The notes under the pieces: generated by a model
The model's input: the letters and a program-made list of their open reading frames with translations, nothing else
Told to the model about the DNA's origin: nothing
The model's database searches: none
Made by a program: the position numbers and the translations under genes
Shown: piece after piece, positions 62,041 to 64,000 of the stretch
Numbering within the stretch: position 1 is the first letter of the stretch
How the letters are laid out: every line of letters starts with the position of its first letter
Assembly (NCBI RefSeq): GCF_001693735.1
Contig: NZ_LWDV01000010.1
Location: 70,365 to 134,364 of the forward strand
DNA from: Orenia metallireducens
GTDB taxonomy: Bacteria > Bacillota > Halanaerobiia > Halobacteroidales > Halobacteroidaceae
Direction: 5' to 3'
DNA: 64,000 nucleotides

Positions 62041-64000
62041 TTATTTATTTAATAAAAATTTTTGATAGTTATACCTCTGCCCATCAGTCCACAAAGTAAC
62101 AGCTCCAGAATAATCTGTTCTTAATACCTTTACTCCTCTTTTGCCAAACCTTTTAATTATCTTCCTACTAGGATGACCATAATTATTCCTACCAACTGAA
62201 ATAATCGCTAAAACTGGGTTAACTTTATCAATAAAGCTTATAGAGCTTGAGGTATCACTCCCATGGTGCCCTACCTTTAAAATTATACTGCTCAGATTAG
62301 CACCATTGGCTAATAATCTCTCTTCTCCTTCCACTTCTAAATCACCTGTGAATAATACTTTAAATTCTTTATAAATCAGTTTCAAGACCAGAGAGTTATT
62401 ATTTGCTGGACTTTCATTGATTAATGGTAACTCTGGACCTAACACCTTAAATTCAACTTGAGAAGCTTTAACATTATCACCTTTAAATAATTTAATGACC
62501 TCTATTCTCTTCTTTTTTGCTAACTTGAAGAACTTTTTTGATATCTCATCTTCCTCTAATATTGGTGGATAGAAGATTCTATCAACTCTAACCTCTTTAA
62601 TTAATTCAATGATTCCACCTACATGGTCAGCATGAAAATGGGATATAAAGACCATGTCCAAACTTCTAACACCTCTAGACTTTAGATATGCTATAATTTC
62701 TCTACCATCTTCTCCACCATCTATTAAAATTCTCTGATGTGATGGAGTTTCTAAATAAATTCCATCACCATTTCCTACAGATAAGATGATTATCTTTAAG
62801 CCATTAACATCACTAAAACCTAATTGCACAATTAACATTAGAACAATAATCAAAATAATAAGCTTACCATGTAATTTATAATTCTTGCTATAGGGAATTA
62901 AATTAGGTTTTAAAACTTTAACTAAAGAATAAACAATAAGGTAATAAAGGACTATTGTAACTATAGCTTGCTTTCCTACTAATAAGACAGTAACAAAATT
63001 CTCTACTATCATATTAACTATCCTTAAAACCAGAAATAATACTACCCTAATTATAATAGCAAATAATTTAGCAATGATAGTTATCTTAATTAAAGCAAGC
63101 AGAATAAAGAAGACGCCAAGCCATAAAACCAAACTGATTAAAGGCATAATTAGTAAATTACTTAGTACACTTAATAATGAAATTTCATAAAAATAATAAA
63201 TTAATATCGGTAATAATCCCAGTTGTGCTGCTAAAGATCCTGAAATTAAATTATTCAACTTATCATTCTTGAGTGGTAAATAATTAGAGATAATAGGAGT
63301 CAAATAACTAATCGCTACTACCGCTCCAAAGGATAACTGAAAGCTTACTGTAAATAGGCTAAAGGGATTAATCAAGACTATAACAATCCCTACACCAGCT
63401 AATAGATTATAGATATCTACCCTTCTCTCTAAATAATTTCCTAGTAGAACTAAAAAAATTAGTAGCACAGCTCGTAAACTGGGCAGTTGGCAACCTGTGA
63501 TAATTAAGTAGAAGGTTAGAAAAATAAGACTAAATATTAGGTTCAATCTTTTAGAAAACTTTAGCCTGTTTCCGATTAAATAAAGCAGATAACTTATCAA
63601 GCCAATATGAAATCCTGAGATAACTAATAGGTGGCTTAAGCCAAGCTTTCTAAAGTTATCCTCTATTTTATCTGGCAACAAAGATTTATCACCTAAGAGT
63701 AATGCTTCTAGAATATAATTATAAGGTTGAGGAAAATATTCCTCAATTAAAACTGTAATTCTTTGCCTTAAATTAAATAAAGTCCTTATTATAAAATTGG
63801 CTCTATTGGCTATAACTCTAATATCTTCATAACTATTCACCTTTGCAATCCCATAAATCCCCTGTTGTTTTAAGTACTTACGATAGGAGAATCCTCCGGG
63901 GTTGCTTTGAGACTTAGCTAACTCTAGCTTAGTATCAACCTCGATTATATCACCATATCGCAACTTTGGGTCTATCTTGTAAGTAGATAATAATACCTCT
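62041..64000 (-). CDS. comEC: DNA internalization protein ComEC/Rec2 (5' end outside the window)
   Basis: The reading frame stays open to the window edge (reading EVLLSTYKIDPKLRYGD before the TTG at 63963), so the N-terminus is missing. The visible part has the end of the DUF4131 N-terminal domain (NPGGFSYRKYLKQQGIYG), the competence membrane domain with LLLGDKSLLPDKIEDNFRK and HLLVISGFHIG, at least eight helices, and a C-terminal beta-lactamase-like domain with VFISHFHADHVGGIIEL, LFTGDLEVEGE and KVGHHGSDTSSS. ComEC forms the channel that takes up single-stranded DNA. Complete ComEC is usually ~750-800 residues. Confidence 0.95.
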   Translation of the reverse strand, partial: EVLLSTYKIDPKLRYGDIIEVDTKLELAKSQSNPGGFSYRKYLKQQGIYGIAKVNSYEDIRVIANRANFIIRTLFNLRQRITVLIEEYFPQPYNYILEALLLGDKSLLPDKIEDNFRKLGLSHLLVISGFHIGLISYLLYLIGNRLKFSKRLNLIFSLIFLTFYLIITGCQLPSLRAVLLIFLVLLGNYLERRVDIYNLLAGVGIVIVLINPFSLFTVSFQLSFGAVVAISYLTPIISNYLPLKNDKLNNLISGSLAAQLGLLPILIYYFYEISLLSVLSNLLIMPLISLVLWLGVFFILLALIKITIIAKLFAIIIRVVLFLVLRIVNMIVENFVTVLLVGKQAIVTIVLYYLIVYSLVKVLKPNLIPYSKNYKLHGKLIILIIVLMLIVQLGFSDVNGLKIIILSVGNGDGIYLETPSHQRILIDGGEDGREIIAYLKSRGVRSLDMVFISHFHADHVGGIIELIKEVRVDRIFYPPILEEDEISKKFFKLAKKKRIEVIKLFKGDNVKASQVEFKVLGPELPLINESPANNNSLVLKLIYKEFKVLFTGDLEVEGEERLLANGANLSSIILKVGHHGSDTSSSISFIDKVNPVLAIISVGRNNYGHPSRKIIKRFGKRGVKVLRTDYSGAVTLWTDGQRYNYQKFLLNK

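Overview
The window is a low-GC chromosomal segment of an endospore-forming member of the Firmicutes. The gene order yqfC-yqfD-phoH-pgpH-ybeY-dgkA-era-recO-glyQ-glyS-ccpN-yqfL-dnaG-rpoD, together with SpoIIP, the germination protease GPR, alpha/beta-type SASPs, a glycine T-box leader and a CIRCE-controlled hrcA-grpE-dnaK-dnaJ operon, fits a Clostridia-like lineage. The style of the proteins and the AT-rich DNA suggest the Halanaerobiales (for example an Orenia/Halobacteroides-like halophile). That placement is an inference; nothing in the window proves the genus. Almost all genes lie on the minus strand, so operons read from high to low coordinates.

Positions 1-7640 are the accessory part and the most unusual. 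They look like an integron on the minus strand. There is a decayed tyrosine recombinase whose C-terminus (7291-7560) is still readable, then an attI-like core with two direct repeats (7182-7248), then three gene cassettes. Three ~133-bp attC sites (5180-5313, 1940-2071, 477-610) show covarying stems, and the core heptamer at the head of each cassette is the exact complement of the heptamer in that cassette's own attC, as expected for excised circles. The cassettes carry a pentapeptide-repeat/K+-channel fusion, a small protein plus retropepsin-like protease pair (with its own promoter), and two unknown proteins. Two copies of one group II intron (complete 3005-5175; 5' part 1-472) sit at the same offset, 4 nt past the core of two attC junctions. 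The third junction is an unoccupied near-identical target.

Positions 7.7-23.2 kb hold yebC, pheA, a small membrane protein, degV, rnpB with a near-perfect sigma-A promoter, a zinc-ribbon coiled-coil gene, the nif3/yqfO-trmK pair, tRNA-Asn, dnaG-rpoD, a DUF188 gene, a flavodoxin-like gene, glpX, ccpN-yqfL (PPDK regulation) and an ankyrin-repeat gene. Positions 23.6-39.8 kb hold T-box-glyQS, recO, and one long operon from yqfC down to mgtE/deoC that mixes sporulation (yqfC, yqfD), ribosome maturation (ybeY, era), lipid recycling (dgkA-PAP2), c-di-AMP turnover (pgpH) and Mg2+/ion transport.

Positions 40-49.3 kb carry yqeY, hit, and the heat-shock/modification operon hrcA-grpE-dnaK-dnaJ-prmA-rsmE-mtaB. 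Positions 49.7-64 kb carry hemW, lepA, spoIIP, an IS element inserted between spoIIP and gpr, a holin-like membrane gene, rpsT, holA, four SASP genes in exact 371-bp tandem copies, a secreted LysM-CAP protein and comEC, which runs off the window edge. A dispersed repeat family with inverted ends and shared internal modules appears in intergenic gaps at about 11.0, 28.4, 49.6 and 57.5 kb.
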